Below, piece by piece: positions 50,118 to 59,599 of a DNA stretch of 64,000 nucleotides (position 1 is its first letter; each line of letters starts with the position of its first letter). The translations under genes were made by a program, and so were the position numbers. The DNA comes from JAJEFO01 sp965221845 (GTDB lineage: Bacteria; Pseudomonadota; Alphaproteobacteria; Rhodobacterales; Rhodobacteraceae), in the NCBI GenBank assembly GCA_965221845.1, contig OZ244919.1:186001-250000 (forward strand), read 5' to 3'. The notes under the pieces are model-generated. The model saw only the letters and a program-made list of their open reading frames with translations, did no database searches and was not told the DNA's origin.

Positions 50118-50987
50118 GGGCCCGTTGACAGTTGTCTTGCGAATCGTCCGGTTCCATGCCATGTCCTGCCCCGATGAACGGCGGCACGAGGCGACAACGG
50201 CATGAGCGAGCAGAACGACGATCCAGACAGGACGGTGACGGCCGACGCCATGTGGGCGCGGACCGGGGACATGCTGCCGGGCAGGGCGTCCGACCCCGGC
50301 GGCACGGCGGCGGACAGCCGCCTCTTCATGGAGGCGGTGCCGTGGCGGTTCCGCACGGGGTCGCCGTGGCGCGACCTCCCCGCGCGGTTCGGGAACCGGG
50401 ACGGCGTCTCCAGGCGGTTCCGGCGCCGGGCGCTTTCCGGGGTTTTCGAGCGCGTTTCCGACGCCTTGTCCGAGGAGTCCGGCCTCGAGTGCGTGTCCGG
50501 CGGCGGCACGGTGGTTCAGGCGCACCGGAAGGCGTCCGGCGCAAGAGGGGGACCTCGAGCCAGGGGATCGGCCGTTCCAGAGGCGGCCTGACGAGCAAGG
50601 TCGTGGCCGTCGTGGACGCCATGGGACATCTCGTGCGGTTCACGATCCCTCCCGGCCAGGCGCACGACCCGAGGGGGTGCCGGGGCTTCCCGGCGGCCTG
50701 GCGTTCGGGGCCTTCGTCGGTGACAGGGCGTCCGGCGCCGACTGGCTGCCCGGGGACCTGGCGGAACGCGGGGCGGAGGCGGCGGTCCCGTCGAGGCGGA
50801 GCCGGACGGTGTCGCGGGCGCACGACCGGGACGTCTGCGGCTGGCGGCACCTGGTGGAGAGCCTCTTCGCGAAGACCGGGGAGTTCCGGGCGATCGCGAC
50901 GCGGCACGACAAGACGGACGCGAGCTTCGCCGCCGGGATCCGCCTCGTCGCCGGCGTGGTCGCCGCGACATGACTGTCAACGGGCCC
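50118..50987 (+). mobile_element. IS5-family element, copy D
   Basis: 870 bp, ends GGGCCCGTTGACAGT and ACTGTCAACGGGCCC, flanked by CTA and TAG. It sits directly before, or has replaced, the left end of the IS1634-type element that starts at 50993. Confidence 0.94.
50202..50973 (+). pseudogene. IS5-family transposase, copy D (three frames)
   Basis: ATG 50202 (MSEQNDDPDRTVTADAMWAR). Same plan as the other copies: N-terminal frame to 'VQAHRKASGARGG', -1 step to 'TSSQGIGRSRGGLTSKVVAV', and second -1 step to 'VPGLPGGLAFGAFVGDRAS' and 'WRHLVESLFAKTGEFRAIAT', ending normally 'AGIRLVAGVVAAT' at 50973. The catalytic 'GDKAFD' is changed to 'GDRASG', so it is likely inactive. Confidence 0.86.
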
Positions 50988-50992
50988 TAGCC

Positions 50993-52710
50993 ATGTATAT
51001 CGAAATCCGTCCCCAACCGCTCCTCGCCGCCCGCCGTCCTGCTCCGCGAGTCCTGGCCCGAGGGCGGCAGGGTCAGGAAGCGCACCCTCGCCAACCTCTC
51101 CAAGTGCCCCCCCGCCCTCGTCGAGGGATTCCGCGTCCTGCTCAGGGGCGGCACCGCGGTGACGGGCCTCGAGGAGGCCTTCGACATCGTCCGCTCCCTG
51201 CCCCACGGCCACGTCGCCGCGGTGCTGGGAACGCTCAGGAAGCTGGGTCTCGACAGGCTGATCGACCCGAAGCCCTCGTCGAGACGGGATCAGGCGCTGG
51301 CCATGATCGCGGCGCGGATCCTGGGGGCCCGCCTCGAAGCTGGCCACGGCCAGGGGTCTCAACGAGGCCACGGCGGCCACCACCCTGGGCGAGGTCCTTG
51401 ACGTCGGGATGGACGAGGATTCCCTCTACGGCGCCATGGACTGGCTGCTCGAGCGCCAGGACAGGATCGAGCGGGGCCTGCCTGGCGAGGCGGCACCTGG
51501 AGGAGGGCTGCCTGATCTTCTACGACCTGACCTCGGTGTGGATGGAAGGCAGGTCGTGTCCCCTGGCCAGGCGCGGCCACTCCCGGGACGGAAAGAAGGG
51601 CAAGCCGCAGATCGAGTTCGGCCTGCTGTGCAACCGGGACGGGTGTCCGGTGTCGGTGGAGGTGTTCCCCGGCAACACCGCGGACCCGGCGACGGCGGGC
51701 CCGCAGGTCGCCGCGGTGCGGGAACGCTTCCCTCTTGCGAAGGTGGTCCTGGCTGGGGACCGCGGGATGCTGACCGAGGCGCGGATCCGGGAGGAGGTGA
51801 GGCCCGCGGGACTGGACTGGACCGGCGCCCTGCGGGGACCGGCCATCCGCGCCCTCGTGGAGGCCGGCGACATTGAGATGTCGCTGTTCGACGAGAGGGA
51901 CCTGGTGGCGATCACCGGCGACGCCTACCCCGGCGAGCGTCTCATGGTGTGCCGCAACCCGCTGCTGGCCGGGGACCGGGCCCGCAAGCGCCAGGAGCTG
52001 CTCGAGGCCACCGAGGCCCTGTCGAGCCCATCGCCGCGGCGACACGGCGCAAGAAGCGCCGGCTCAAGGGAAAGGAGAGGATCGGCGAGCGGGTCGGCAA
52101 GGTCATCGGCAGGTACAGGATGGCAAAGCACTTCACCTGGTCCATCGACGGCGGGGGCGTCCTCACCTGGCGGCGTGATGACGCCTCCATCGCCGCCGAG
52201 GCGAGGCTCGACGGCCTCTACGTGATCCGCACCAGCCTGCCGCAGACCGAACTCGACGGCCCCGGCACGGTGCGCGCCTGCAAGCGGCTCAGCTCGGTGG
52301 AGCGGGCCTTCCGCAGCCTGAAGACCGTGGACCTGAAGGTCCGCCCCGTCTTCCACCGCACCGAACCACGGGTCCGCGCCCACGTCCTGCTCTGCATGCT
52401 CGCCTACTACGTGGAATGGCACATGCGCGGGAAACTCAAGCCGCTTCTGTTCGACGACGAGGAGGTCGACCCCCGGCCGTCCGTGGCGGCCCCGGCGAGG
52501 AGGTCGACGGGCGCCCTGGCCAAGGCGGCGGCGAAGACCACCCCGGACGGCGATCCGGTCCACAGCCTGCGCACCCTCCTCGACGATCTCGCCACCATCA
52601 CCCGCAACACCGTGACGCCCCGGCTTCCCGGCGCCGAGCCCTTCCAGGTCACCACACGGCCCACGCCGCTCCAGAAGAGGATCCTGGACCTCCTCGGCGT
52701 GACGCCATGA
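50993..52710 (+). pseudogene. IS1634-family transposase, multiply frameshifted
   Basis: In several frames the classic IS1634 protein can be followed from ATG 50993 ('MYIEI', then 'VPNRSSPPAVLLRESW'): 'IVRSLPHGHVAAVLGTLRKL', 'ALAMIAARILGARLE', 'RRHLEEGCLIFYDLTSVWME', 'GHSRDGKKGKPQIEFGLLCN', 'SVEVFPGNTADPATAGPQVA', 'VVLAGDRGMLTEARI', 'YPGERLMVCRNPLLAGDRAR', then in another frame 'AKHFTWSIDGGGVLTWRRDD', 'LSSVERAFRSLKTVDLKVRP' and the end 'PTPLQKRILDLLGVTP'. At least four frame changes, the first within 20 bp of the start. The left end is masked by IS5 copy D and the right end lies near 52720. Confidence 0.9.
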
Positions 52711-52789
52711 GACGTGCCCTGTAGCGCCTTACCGAAATCCATCGAATGCCATTCATATCAGACAGTTGCGCTTGTTCGGCTCTCGAACT

Positions 52790-53514
52790 TCGGCTCCAGC
52801 GCGCCGCCGAGGGCGAGGTCATCGTCCACGACCGCGGCTGCGGTCCTTCGCCATGGCCATCGCCCGCCTGGAGCGCGGGATCGCTTCGTGCTCCGCATCC
52901 AGGAGAACGCCAGCCCCGAGTCCGACGCCTTCATCGCCTCCGGCGGGACGGAGCGGACCGTCACCCTCGACGCGCCCCGCGACGCGCCTTCGCTGCGGGG
53001 CCGGACGCTCCGGGGCCGCCTGGTCAGGTACGTCGCCGGCGACACGGAGTTCCGCCTGGCGACGTCGCTGCCGGACAGCCGGCGCCACCGAATCCAGCCG
53101 CTCGGCGACCTCTGCCACGGCCGCCGGGGCATCGAGGAGATGCACAAGAGCGGAAAATCCGTGACCGGGGATCTCCACGCACGGTCGGAGCGCGGCGTCC
53201 GCCAGGAGATCTGCGCCGCCTTCGTCCCGCTCACGCTCGCGCGCCGGTTCTCCAGCCGCTGCGACGCCGACCCCGACGCCGGCGGCGGGGAGGACGGCCT
53301 GCCCGAAATGCGCAGCAGCTTCAGGAACGGCCCGCGCCTGGTCGGAAAGGAGATGGAGGCCCTGTTCATGCGGCAGGCCGGCGCGGTCAGGGACTCCGTC
53401 GCCCGGATCATGACGGGGCTGTCACGCTGCCTCCAGCGCGAGCGGCCCGGGCGTAGCTGCCCGAGGGAACCGGAACGGCCAGGGAGCAGGTGGATCCGGC
53501 GCGCCGCCGCCTGA
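52790..53514 (+). pseudogene. IS4-family transposase, C-terminal remnant
   Basis: It begins in one frame with 'LELRLQRAAEGEVIVHDRG', then after a frame change 'RDRFVLRIQENASPESDAFI', 'YVAGDTEFRLATSLPDSRRH', and the catalytic block 'CHGRRGIEEMHKSGKSVTGD' with the Y/H-(2)-R-(3)-E-(6)-K pattern of IS4 elements (R-R-G-I-E-E-x-x-K), then 'LHARSERGVRQEICAAFVPL'. The N-terminal half is missing. The 11-mer CGAATGCCATT occurs just before (52743) and just after (53607). Confidence 0.8.
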
Positions 53515-53606
53515 CGCGCCGAAACGCCCCCGAAACCAGGCCCCGGCTTCCGGCTCACGCCCGAAGCGCGGCGCCTTTCCTGTCCGAAGCGCCGGGAATC
53601 GCTATT

Positions 53607-53617
53607 CGAATGCCATT
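53607..53617 (+). repeat. Dispersed 11-mer CGAATGCCATT
   Basis: Found in this window at 52743-52753, 53607-53617, 63435-63445, 63558-63568 and 63822-63832, and as the complement at 46148-46158. About 0.03 occurrences would be expected by chance on both strands. Five of the six border IS remnants or gene-free DNA; the one at 63435 spans the sodB start codon (Met-Ala-Phe on the minus strand). It may be the tip of a mobile element's end. Confidence 0.5.
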
Positions 53618-53649
53618 GGCAGGCCCGTTGCGGGCGCGCAGGGGGTCTC

Positions 53650-55464
53650 TCAGGCCGCGCCTTCCTCAGCAGCCTGCCGGTGCCAGAGCGAGGCGTACCG
53701 GCCGCCCCGGCGAAGGAGCGCGTCATGGTCGCCCTCTTCGACAATCTTGCCGTCTTCGAGCACCACGATCCGGTCGGCATCGGCGATCGTGGACAGCCGG
53801 TGCGCGATGGTGATGACCGTGCGGCCCTCGCCCATCGCCTTGAGCTGGTGCTGGATCTCCGATTCGGTCTCGGTGTCGAGGGCGCTCGTCGCCTCGTCCA
53901 GAAGCAGGATCGGCGGATCCTTCAGGACCGTCCGCGCGATCCCCACGCGCTGCTTCTCGCCGCCCGAGAGCTTGAGGCCCCGCTCGCCGACGGCCGTGTC
54001 ATAGCCGTCCGGCAAGCCGGCGATGAAGTCGTGGATCCTTGCGGTCCGCGCAGCCGCGACGATCTCCTCGCGTGACGCGCCGGGCCGGCCGTACGCGATG
54101 TTGTAGTAGATGTTGTCATTGAAAAGGACCGTGTCCTGCGGCACGACTCCGATCGCCGCGTGCAGGCTCTTCTGGGTCACGTCCCGGATGTCCTGCCCGT
54201 CGATGAGAAGCGTTCCCTCGCTCGTGTCGTAGAAGCGGAAGAGAAGCCTCCCGATCGTGGACTTTCCGGAACCGGACGGGCCCACGATCGCGACCGTGCT
54301 GCCGGCAGGCACGTCAAGCGTCACGCCCTTGAGGATCGGGTGGCCGTCCTGATAGCGGAAATGGACGTTGCGGAGCGTGATCCGGCCGCCGGTGACCGAG
54401 AGGCCGGGCGCGCCGGGCCGGTCCTGGATCTCGGCGGGCTGCGCAAGCAGGTCGAACATCTCCCCCATGTCGACGAGGCTTTGCCGTATTTCGCGGTAGA
54501 CGGTGCCAAGGAAGTTCAGGGGCATGGTGATCTGGATCATGTAGGCGTTCACCAGGACGAAATCGCCGACCGTCAGGGCGCCGCCGGCGACCCCGGCCGC
54601 CGCCATCGCCATGACGGCGACAAGGCCCCCGGAAATCAGGAACGCCTGTCCGAAGTTCAGGAACGCCAGCGAATGGGACGTCTTAAGGGCCGCAAGGACA
54701 TATCGCTCCATCGCGCCGTCGTAGCGGCTCGCCTCGCGCTCCTCGGCGCCGAAATACTTCACCGTCTCGAAATTCAGGAGGCTGTCGATCGCCTTCTGGT
54801 TCGCGTCGGTGTCCTGATCGTTCATCTCCCGGCGGATCTTCACCCGCCATTCGGTCACCTTGATCGTGAACCAGACGTACATAAATATGGTCACGATCAC
54901 GGCGGCCAGGTACCAGACGTCAAACACGGTCGCCAGGACGGCGGCGATCATCAGCAGTTCCAGGACAAGCGGAGCGATGGAGAGCAGCAGGAACCGCAGA
55001 AGGAACTCGACGCCCTTCACGCCGCGCTCGATGATCCGGCTGAGACCGCCGGTCTTCCGCGTGACGTGATATCGCAGCGACAGCGCGTGAACGTGGTTGA
55101 AGGTCTCGAGCGCGATCTGGCGCAGGGCGCGCTGGCCAACGGCGGCGAACAGGACATCCCGCAACTGCTGGAACCCGATCGTCATAAGCCGCGCCATGCC
55201 GTACGCAAACGTGATTCCGACGGCGCCGATGCCGAGAGCCCAGGCCGGGTCCACCCTCTCGCCGGCCAGCAAGTCGACAGCGGCCTTGTAGAGAAAGGGC
55301 GTGCCGACCGCGACGATCTTGGAGAGAAGCAAGGCCAGCATCGCCAGCGCGACGCGCCGCCGGACCCATTGCATGCCCGGCGGCCAGAGGAAGGGCGCGA
55401 GCTTCCTGATGACTCCCAGTCCGCCATCGTGCTCCCCGGCCGGAGAACGGGCATCGGCCGTCAT
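53650..55464 (-). CDS. Atm1-type ABC exporter (half-transporter, ATPase plus permease)
   Basis: 604 residues from ATG 55464 (MTADARSPAGEHDG); a GTG three codons earlier is possible. Six-helix membrane domain (about 30-320) with the Atm1 landmark 'NFETVKYFGAEEREASRYD' and 'LNFGQAFLISGGLVAVMAMA', then the nucleotide-binding domain: Walker A 'VGPSGSGKSTIGRLLFRFYD', 'GVVPQDTVLFNDNIYYNIAY', signature 'GLKLSGGEKQRVGIARTVL', Walker B 'ILLLDEATSALDTETES' and 'TVITIAHRLSTIADAD'. Homodimeric Atm1 relatives export glutathione-linked or metal complexes and protect from heavy metals. It neighbours the LysM and LOG genes, a common alphaproteobacterial grouping. Confidence 0.94.
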   Translation of the reverse strand: MTADARSPAGEHDGGLGVIRKLAPFLWPPGMQWVRRRVALAMLALLLSKIVAVGTPFLYKAAVDLLAGERVDPAWALGIGAVGITFAYGMARLMTIGFQQLRDVLFAAVGQRALRQIALETFNHVHALSLRYHVTRKTGGLSRIIERGVKGVEFLLRFLLLSIAPLVLELLMIAAVLATVFDVWYLAAVIVTIFMYVWFTIKVTEWRVKIRREMNDQDTDANQKAIDSLLNFETVKYFGAEEREASRYDGAMERYVLAALKTSHSLAFLNFGQAFLISGGLVAVMAMAAAGVAGGALTVGDFVLVNAYMIQITMPLNFLGTVYREIRQSLVDMGEMFDLLAQPAEIQDRPGAPGLSVTGGRITLRNVHFRYQDGHPILKGVTLDVPAGSTVAIVGPSGSGKSTIGRLLFRFYDTSEGTLLIDGQDIRDVTQKSLHAAIGVVPQDTVLFNDNIYYNIAYGRPGASREEIVAAARTARIHDFIAGLPDGYDTAVGERGLKLSGGEKQRVGIARTVLKDPPILLLDEATSALDTETESEIQHQLKAMGEGRTVITIAHRLSTIADADRIVVLEDGKIVEEGDHDALLRRGGRYASLWHRQAAEEGAA

Positions 55465-55684
55465 GCGACGCACCGTCCGCTCCGCGGCCGCGACCGGCGC
55501 GTTGCGCCGGCCGCTGCGTCCCTGCGGAAGTCCGCCCCTGGCTCCAGCGGACCGACCTCCCCGCCGAAATCGCGCGCCGGGGAGTCATTGCCCGCAAGGG
55601 ACGCGCGCGCGTCCGGGCCCGCGCCGAAGGCTGGATGCCGCAGGCTTCGAGACAGGGCGGGACGGACAGTGACGGCCGTGCGCT

Positions 55685-57277
55685 TCACGGCCGGTCGGGC
55701 ACCGCGAAGATCTGGCCGGGAAAGATCAGGTCAGGATCCTGGATCCGGTCCCTGTTGGCTTCGTAGACGCGCACGTAAAGGATGCCCCTGCCGAACTTGC
55801 TTCGCGCAAGGCCCCAGAGCGTGTTGCCGGGCTGGATCGTGACAAGCGACACCGGCGCGAGCATGGTCGCCGAACCCTTGTCCAAGGCCTGAATGTCTTC
55901 AGCCGCTTCGCGGAAGAAAGGGGTCTCCGCACGCGAAATCACCCTGCCTTCCGCACTGAGTTCGTCGACCCGCAGCGTGTAGGCGCCAGTGCCGACGTCA
56001 GGCAGCGGCGTGCGCCAATGGCCGCTTTCATCCACGTCTGAATCCGTCAGGCGCTCGTCGTCGAGGTAGATTCGAACCGTTTCCGTGCCTGTCGCGCGAC
56101 CGCCGAGCGTGACTTCGCCTTTCTCGTCGTAGGCGATCGTGTCCACGGTGACGCTTTCAGTGGCTTCCGCGCCTTCGCCCGACTCCTGAACGACCCGGAC
56201 GCCGCCCTGGTCGGACATGAGAACCGTCGGCCTGCCCTGCCTGCCATCCTCCCGGACCGGCTGGCCGGCCGGGGACGCGGCCGACGGGGACGCCTCCGGA
56301 CCGGGCCGTTCCGCCTGTCCGGCCGAAACGGCGGCCGGCGATGCAGCGACTTCATCATCGGGCAGCACGGCCCGGGCGGTCGCCCCGGCCTCCGGCGCGC
56401 CGTCGCCGTTTTCATCAGCCCCTGCCGCTGCGACGGGACCCAGGATCAGGGAGGATGCGCCTTCGAGGGCCGCGCCGTCCAGGCGCGTCTCGGTCAGGAC
56501 CAGCTCACGTGGCCGGTCTGACACGCCCAGCTCCGAGAAGATGACGAAGTTGCCGGTTCCGTCCGCCGTGGCCTCTCCCGCCGGCTCGCCATCCAGCCGC
56601 AAGGAGACCGTCGCGCCCCCGTCGATCCCGCGCCCTGCGATCACCGCGCTCCCGCCGGCGTCGACGCGGACGATGTCGAACGTTGCGCCGCTATCGGCGG
56701 CCTGGGCGGGCTTGGCCGAGGCGGTCGGTCCGGGTTCCGCGCCATCGTCGGCCGCAGCGGCGCTCCCGGCAGCCGGACCATCGCCGGATGCCTGCATCCC
56801 GGGCTCCGCGGCCTGTCCGGCCGAAACGCCTTGCTGCGCTGACCCCGTGGAGGCGCCCGCCGGCTCGGTCGTCATTTCGCGCGACGCTGCCGGCCGGCGA
56901 CCCGCCTCCCGCGGGGCAGGACCGCGGAGATCCCCTGCCGCAGCGCCTTCAGGCAACGGCGGATCCGGCGAAGGTGTGTCCGACGCTGCCCGACCGGACT
57001 CCGCGCCCTCGTCCGCCGCCGCAGTGGCGCTCTCAGCGGCCGTGCCACCGCGCGCCGCCTGCGCGCCGGGCTCCGCAGCGTCCTCGGCCGAAACGCCCTC
57101 TTGCGCCGTCTCTTCGGAAGCTTCCGGCGAAGCCTCGCCCACGTCGGTCTCCGTCGCCATGCCGGAACCGGTCTCGCCTGCATCGATCGGAGCCTCGGGC
57201 AGAAGCGATACCCAGAGAACGGCCAGCAGCAGGGCAATCGTGACGACGCCGACGGCGCCTTTCCATATTGGCTTCAC
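55685..57277 (-). CDS. Membrane-anchored protein with C-terminal LysM domain
   Basis: 530 residues from GTG 57277, chosen for the 'GGGGAGA' eight bases upstream; upstream in-frame starts lack this. N-terminal anchor 'GAVGVVTIALLLAVLWVSLL', a long Ala/Glu/Pro-rich low-complexity stretch (about 30-210) with an internally duplicated block ('AEPGAQAARGG' and 'AEPGMQASGDG' and similar), Ig-like/Big domains ('VSLRLDGEPAGEATADGTGN', 'VRIYLDDERLTDSDVDESGH'), and a C-terminal LysM ('VTIQPGNTLWGLARSKFG', 'DPDLIFPGQIFAVP') that binds peptidoglycan. The low-complexity part probably spans the periplasm. Divergent from the LOG gene. Confidence 0.88.
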   Translation of the reverse strand: MKPIWKGAVGVVTIALLLAVLWVSLLPEAPIDAGETGSGMATETDVGEASPEASEETAQEGVSAEDAAEPGAQAARGGTAAESATAAADEGAESGRAASDTPSPDPPLPEGAAAGDLRGPAPREAGRRPAASREMTTEPAGASTGSAQQGVSAGQAAEPGMQASGDGPAAGSAAAADDGAEPGPTASAKPAQAADSGATFDIVRVDAGGSAVIAGRGIDGGATVSLRLDGEPAGEATADGTGNFVIFSELGVSDRPRELVLTETRLDGAALEGASSLILGPVAAAGADENGDGAPEAGATARAVLPDDEVAASPAAVSAGQAERPGPEASPSAASPAGQPVREDGRQGRPTVLMSDQGGVRVVQESGEGAEATESVTVDTIAYDEKGEVTLGGRATGTETVRIYLDDERLTDSDVDESGHWRTPLPDVGTGAYTLRVDELSAEGRVISRAETPFFREAAEDIQALDKGSATMLAPVSLVTIQPGNTLWGLARSKFGRGILYVRVYEANRDRIQDPDLIFPGQIFAVPDRP

Positions 57278-57409
57278 GGCTTGGTATCTCCCCAGAGAGC
57301 CGGTCTCCGCCGGCATCATGCGCAGAATTGTCGCCGAGCGCTTGAGATACGATACCAAGGCCGTTAACAGGGGTCAAAACACGTTTTGCAGCCCTGAACG
57401 GAAGCCCGC

Positions 57410-57979
57410 ATGAACCGAACGGCACGTTTCTCGCTCTGCGTCTATTGCGGCGCGCGCGAAGGCCGAAACCCGGAATACATGCGGTCAGCTCGGGTTCTCG
57501 GAAGAGCCATAGGCGAAAACGGATGGCGGCTTGTCTACGGCGCGGGCGACGTGGGCATCATGGGCGCCGTGGCCGATGCGGCGACCGCCGCCGGCGCTGC
57601 CGCGCTCGGCGTGATTCCGACACACCTCCTGGCAACCGAGGCTTCGGGCAGTTGCACAGGCGAGCGGATCGTCACCGAAACCATGCACGAGCGCAAGAAG
57701 ATCATGTTCATGAACGCGGACGCGGTGGCTGTCCTGCCGGGCGGTGCGGGCTCTCTGGAAGAGTTCTTCGAGGTTCTCACCTGGGCGCAGCTCGGGCTGC
57801 ATGAAAAGCCGGTCTACCTGGTCGACGTCGAAGGATACTGGCAGCCGCTCCTTGCGCTCATCGGGCACGTGATTGCCGAGGAATTCGCGGACCCGAGCCT
57901 GGGCGGCCTGCTGAGGGCCGTGCCCGACGCGGACGAGCTGGTCGCCGACCTGAGACGGACCGTGCGCGAAGCCGGGTGA
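57410..57979 (+). CDS. LOG-family protein (TIGR00730 Rossmann fold)
   Basis: 189 residues. LOG-type proteins hydrolyse nucleoside 5'-monophosphates, some acting as cytokinin riboside 5'-monophosphate phosphoribohydrolases. 'LCVYCGAREGRNPEYMRSAR', 'LVYGAGDVGIMGAVADAAT', the catalytic 'TMHERKKIMFMNADAVAVLP', and the signature 'PGGAGSLEEFFEVLTWAQLG' (family P-G-G-x-G-T-x-x-E; the Thr is Ser here). Length is typical. It is divergent from the LysM gene over about 130 bp. The plant-hormone role need not apply in bacteria. Confidence 0.92.
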   Translation: MNRTARFSLCVYCGAREGRNPEYMRSARVLGRAIGENGWRLVYGAGDVGIMGAVADAATAAGAAALGVIPTHLLATEASGSCTGERIVTETMHERKKIMFMNADAVAVLPGGAGSLEEFFEVLTWAQLGLHEKPVYLVDVEGYWQPLLALIGHVIAEEFADPSLGGLLRAVPDADELVADLRRTVREAG

Positions 57980-58130
57980 AGCATGCCCGGACGTCCTGAC
58001 ATCGGGATCGTGACCTGACGGCCCGGGCTGCGTTTTCCCGGCAGATCAACGGTTTTCCTTTTTGCGCCGCTTCCACTCCGAAGTGCAACATCAGCCAGCG
58101 AGGGGCGAAGCCCGAGCGGCGGCGGTCCCT

Positions 58131-59256
58131 TCACCGGGAGGCGTAGCCAGTCTTCCGGGGCGGTGCAAGCCCTGCCGGGCGCTGTCCGCGGCCCGCCGGA
58201 CGCAGGGAGGGCGGAGCCCGACCGGAGGACGGCGGGCCGCGGACAGCGCGCATCTCCCCTCGGAGCCGCCCCCGGCGGCCCCGGAAGGCCCCCTCAGGGC
58301 GGCTGCGCCCGGGCAGGAAGGCCTCGGACGGGGTGAGGTAGCCCAGCGCCTTCCTCGGACGTGCGTCCGTCCGGTCCTGGACGGCCTTCACGGCCTCGTC
58401 CGTCACCTTGCGGAAGTCCGTGCCCTTCGGGAACCACTCCCGCACCAGCCCGTTCACGTGCTCGTTCAGGCCGCGCTCCCAGGAGTGGCAATGCCGCGCG
58501 AAGAAGAACCCCGCGCCGAGCGCCTCCGACACGCGGGCGTGGCCCGCGAACTCCTTGCCGTTGTCCGCGGTGACCGTGTGCACGGGGAGAGGGCCCAGCA
58601 TGCCGGTCATGGCCGAGCCGACCGCGTCCGCCGTCTTCCTCTCGACCCTTTCGAGCAGGGTGTGCCTGGACGCCCTGTCCACCAGGGAGACAAGCGCGCC
58701 GCCGGTGCCCTTGCCGTTGATTCGTGTCCGCCTCCCGGTCGCCGACCCGTTCCTTCGCCTCCACGACGTCCGGGCGCTCGGAGATGTCCACCCGGCCCGG
58801 GATGTGGCCGCGGCCCGCATGGGCGCCGCCCTTCCGGTTCGGCTTCCTGCCGCGGCGGCGGAGATGCCGCCAGAGACCGCCGCCGGCCTTCCGGTCGGCG
58901 TGGATGCGCTCGTAGATCCACTGACGCCCCGCCATCGGCTCGCCCTCCTTGCGGAGGCGCCCGCTGACCTGCTCGGGGCTCCAGCCCTCGGCCAGCCGCT
59001 CCTCCGCCATGCGCCACAGCTCCGGCGTCATCTTGCGCGCCACCGACGAGGCCGCGCTGCGGCGCCTGTCCGACTTGCGCTGGGCCTGCTTGTGGCGGTA
59101 GCCGCGCCTGCCGGAGTTGCGCCGCACCTCCCGCCAGACCGTCGTGCGGTCCCGGCCGAGCTGGCGGGCGATCGCCGGGCCGGAAAGCCCGCTTTTCCTC
59201 AGGGCGTGGATCTGGCAGCGTTCCGCATGAGGCCGGTGGCGATGGCCCTCGGGCAT
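58131..59256 (-). pseudogene. IS30-family transposase, one frameshift
   Basis: Starts at ATG 59256 (MPEGHRHRPHAERCQIHALR). HTH: 'SGLSGPAIARQLGRDRTTVW', 'REVRRNSGRRGYRHKQAQRK'; 'WSPEQVSGRLRKEG'. Catalytic 'RVGDREADT' (usual G-D-W-E-x-D; the Trp is Arg), after which one extra A near 58722 shifts the frame. The rest continues 'INGKGTGGALVSLVDRASRH', 'HTVTADNGKEFAGHARVSEA', 'CHSWERGLNEHVNGLVREWF' and 'ALGYLTPSEAFL'. So all three acidic residues (D, D, E) are present but separated by one frameshift. If this is a sequencing error or a recoded site, the protein could be active. Confidence 0.86.
58179..58249. other. Perfect 20-bp stem in IS30, 31-base loop
   Basis: Arm GCGCTGTCCGCGGCCCGCCG (58179-58198) is exactly complementary to 58230-58249. 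The loop (58199-58229) is purine-rich. The stem lies past the conserved end of the IS30 protein and within the element. It could stop transcription entering or leaving the IS, or be an internal recombination or binding site. Confidence 0.7.
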
Positions 59257-59384
59257 GACAGTCTCCTTGCTTCATCACAGGGACTGTCGTCGCCGCCTGG
59301 CCGATTCGCAACATCATGTGTCGCCGAACGACCAGGAACACTGCATCAGGTGTTGCACTTCAGAGTGGAACGGGGGCTGTCATA

Positions 59385-59585
59385 CCAATCCAAATAAGTA
59401 AAGACTCACGAACGAAAAGGGACCGCTTTCATCCTGCCTGCGAACAAATCGTGCACATCATGTTGCGGCCTGCCCCATGATCATGCGTGTGACCGGCGCA
59501 GCCGTCCTGCATTCTGTGTTTGCGAAAATGCAGAAGGAGGACGGCATGCCCGAAAGGATCATAATCTTGCGCACCGACCAGGCGC
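59385..59585 (+). mobile_element. Truncated left end of IS630 element 2 family
   Basis: Starts after a TA (59383-59384) with CCAATCCAAATAAGTAA and follows the 46533 element almost base for base for about 200 bp: the leader with 'CAGAAGGAGGACGGC', the ATG and the first codons (MPERIIILRTD). It then breaks off into unrelated DNA near 59580. It shows that this family once had a further copy here. Confidence 0.85.
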
Positions 59586-59599
59586 GTGCATCCGGGGCA

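Larger units (their letters stand above)
58070..59371 (-). mobile_element. IS30-family element
   Basis: Ends form inverted repeats: CTTCCACTCCGAAGTGCAAC on the left (58070-58089); the complement of the right end (59351-59371) reads GTTCCACTCTGAAGTGCAAC. One transposase gene on the minus strand. The left 200 bp hold an unusually strong hairpin (58179-58249). A truncated IS630 element begins 13 bp beyond its right end. Confidence 0.88.

Noticed and set aside
57410..57979. LOG protein as a lysine decarboxylase
   Set aside because: The old label for this family is wrong; the P-G-G-x-G-x-x-x-E motif belongs to phosphoribohydrolases.
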